Positions 5,182 through 5,663 of a stretch of 5,663 bases of DNA are shown here, one piece after another. The stretch's first letter is position 1. Each line of letters opens with the position of its first letter. Source of the stretch: Chloroflexota bacterium (GTDB lineage: Bacteria > Chloroflexota > Dehalococcoidia > SZUA-161 > SpSt-899); contig QLUL01000082.1 in assembly GCA_018725425.1 (NCBI GenBank), positions 1 through 5,663 of the forward strand, in the 5' to 3' direction. The notes beneath the pieces are model-generated. The model searched no databases, had not been told where the DNA came from, and saw only the letters and a list, made by a program, of their open reading frames with translations. The position numbers and the translations under genes are program-made.

Positions 5182-5292
5182 ATCAGCCAGACGCTCGATT
5201 TGCAAGTAATGGGTCATGGGTAATGGGTCATAGGTAATGGGTAACCGGTAATGTGCGATTTGTGAAAAGCTTTCATTGCTTTCTCCGTTCAA
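5085..5292 (-). pseudogene. Broken relative of the small ORF downstream of hicA
   Basis: The frame from 5292 (TTG) encodes NGESNESFSQI, a 20-residue block made by a heptad tandem repeat, then ERLADSVIGRGTEVTKGGQ and NFKAVR. Here a one-base insertion shifts the frame. On the other side of the shift FIGDDARVEL and TAA (5085-5087) are still intact, matching copy A. Skipping the repeat block leaves an uninterrupted frame, SFSQI-ERLADSVIG. The gene follows the PIN remnant in the same frame, after its TGA and one ACT codon. Function unknown, as for copy A. The two lesions suggest it no longer makes its protein. Confidence 0.6.
5196..5262. repeat. In-frame heptad-repeat insert bounded by CGATTTG
   Basis: Seven tandem heptamers occupy 5207-5255: TAATGGG, TCATGGG, TAATGGG, TCATAGG, TAATGGG, TAACCGG and TAATGTG. 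The array and a 4-base leader lie between two copies of CGATTTG (5196-5202 and 5256-5262). The offset of 60 bases equals exactly 20 codons, so the small ORF stays in frame through it. Degenerate period-7 arrays of this kind resemble the short tandemly repeated repetitive sequences described in cyanobacteria. Confidence 0.8.
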
Positions 5293-5307
5293 AGTTCAAT
5301 GTTCTTG
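5287..5307. repeat. Second short heptad tract
   Basis: GTTCAAA, GTTCAAT and GTTCTTG occur in tandem at period 7. The tract covers the last codons and stop of the PIN remnant. It is only three units long, so chance cannot be excluded, but a second period-7 tract 30 bases from the larger array is notable. Confidence 0.5.
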
Positions 5308-5574
5308 GTTAGTAAACTCTTCGGGGGTTGCTACCTTAATCAGGTGAGATATCTCCTGAAAGTGTGTGTCATAAGTGACGATGTAACTGCAATTCTCCAG
5401 AAAAGCAGAGATCGCGTGGGGGACGTCGGTCCTATCCGAAATCTTAAACCTATTCTGGTAGAGCAGCCTCTTCTCCCGAGATAATAGACCTATTATCCGC
5501 GCCTCTTCTATGGCAAGAATTTCCCTTAATACTTCCTTCCCTGCTTTCCCGGCAGCTTTCTCATCTAAACCCAT
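5296..5574 (-). pseudogene. PIN-domain (VapC-like) protein, N-terminally truncated
   Basis: The 92-residue frame carries the C-terminal half of a PIN ribonuclease domain. DVPHAISAFLENCSYIVTYD (50-69) gives the third and fourth acidic positions (D50, D69), followed by THFQEI and the usual ending IKVATPEEF (79-87). Intact VapC-type toxins of about 130-140 aa begin with a strand holding the first catalytic Asp (xxDTNV/DTSV). That strand is absent: ATG 5574 leads straight into a helical segment, and an in-frame stop lies 15 bases before the ATG. A second ATG at 5585 in another register overlaps the upstream gene's stop (ATGA) and encodes only MSEPWV before TAG; it may be the original start, cut off by a deletion. 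Without the first Asp the protein is unlikely to be an active RNase. I see no VapB-type antitoxin. Confidence 0.6.
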
Positions 5575-5581
5575 GGTTCGC

Positions 5582-5662
5582 TCATTTTAACTTGGCCCCC
5601 AATAATCGGTGGCCAGCCTGGTGTAAATATGGAAAGGGAAGTCCAACAGTCTCAATATCTGG
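5582..5662 (-). CDS. C-terminal fragment of an unidentified protein
   Basis: The open frame enters from beyond the window's right edge and ends with PDIETVGLPFPYLHQAGHRL followed by LGAKLK and TGA. I cannot assign a family from 26 residues. The TGA overlaps ATG 5585 (ATGA), a typical coupled-operon junction, which makes it a candidate antitoxin or operon partner of the PIN gene. The frame could also be open by chance. Confidence 0.3.
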   Translation of the reverse strand, partial: PDIETVGLPFPYLHQAGHRLLGAKLK

Positions 5663-5663
5663 C

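Noticed and set aside
4160..5307. CRISPR array or retron-like system
   Set aside because: The repeats present are heptamers, a pair of ~97-bp homologous copies and hairpins; there are no regularly spaced repeats with unique spacers, no cas genes and no reverse transcriptase.

Overview
Bacterial chromosomal DNA, probably from an uncultured environmental lineage. A Vms1/VLRF1-type peptidyl-tRNA hydrolase, a clamp-binding DinB polymerase and an ISL3-type transposase together suggest an actinobacterial or Chloroflexota (Dehalococcoidia-like) genome. This is a weak inference from gene content, not from a marker gene.

Left part (1-2819), plus strand, intact housekeeping/accessory genes. A GNAT acetyltransferase enters from outside the window (1-696). 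Its stop codon lies inside a GTAG-type REP-like inverted doublet (693-754). Next come a VLRF1-family peptidyl-tRNA hydrolase (ribosome rescue, 791-1525) and DNA polymerase IV, DinB (translesion synthesis, 1599-2819).

Middle (2858-4451): a damaged ISL3-family insertion sequence with recognisable terminal inverted repeats. Its transposase keeps the zinc-finger cysteines and the DDE residues but has two lesions. A 2-bp frameshift just after the original start codon cuts the reading frame off from its ribosome binding site. A ~230-bp insert flanked by an 8-bp direct repeat (TCAAACAA) replaces the last residues. The insert contains a long nested hairpin. Removing both lesions by eye restores a compact IS of about 1.35 kb with a transposase of about 396 aa.

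Right part (4452-5663), minus strand, a decaying toxin-antitoxin neighbourhood. Read in the direction of transcription it holds: the tail of an unidentified gene; a PIN-domain (VapC-like) remnant lacking the first catalytic strand; a broken small ORF (copy B) invaded by a heptad tandem repeat; an apparently intact hicB-hicA pair with a strong Shine-Dalgarno; and a second, open copy (copy A) of the same small ORF, which ends at the IS boundary. Copies A and B are direct repeats of about 97 bp and roughly 84% identity flanking hicBA. Their differences are mostly synonymous, so they were once selected as protein. This short unidentified protein family, linked to hicBA, is the most novel-looking item in the window.
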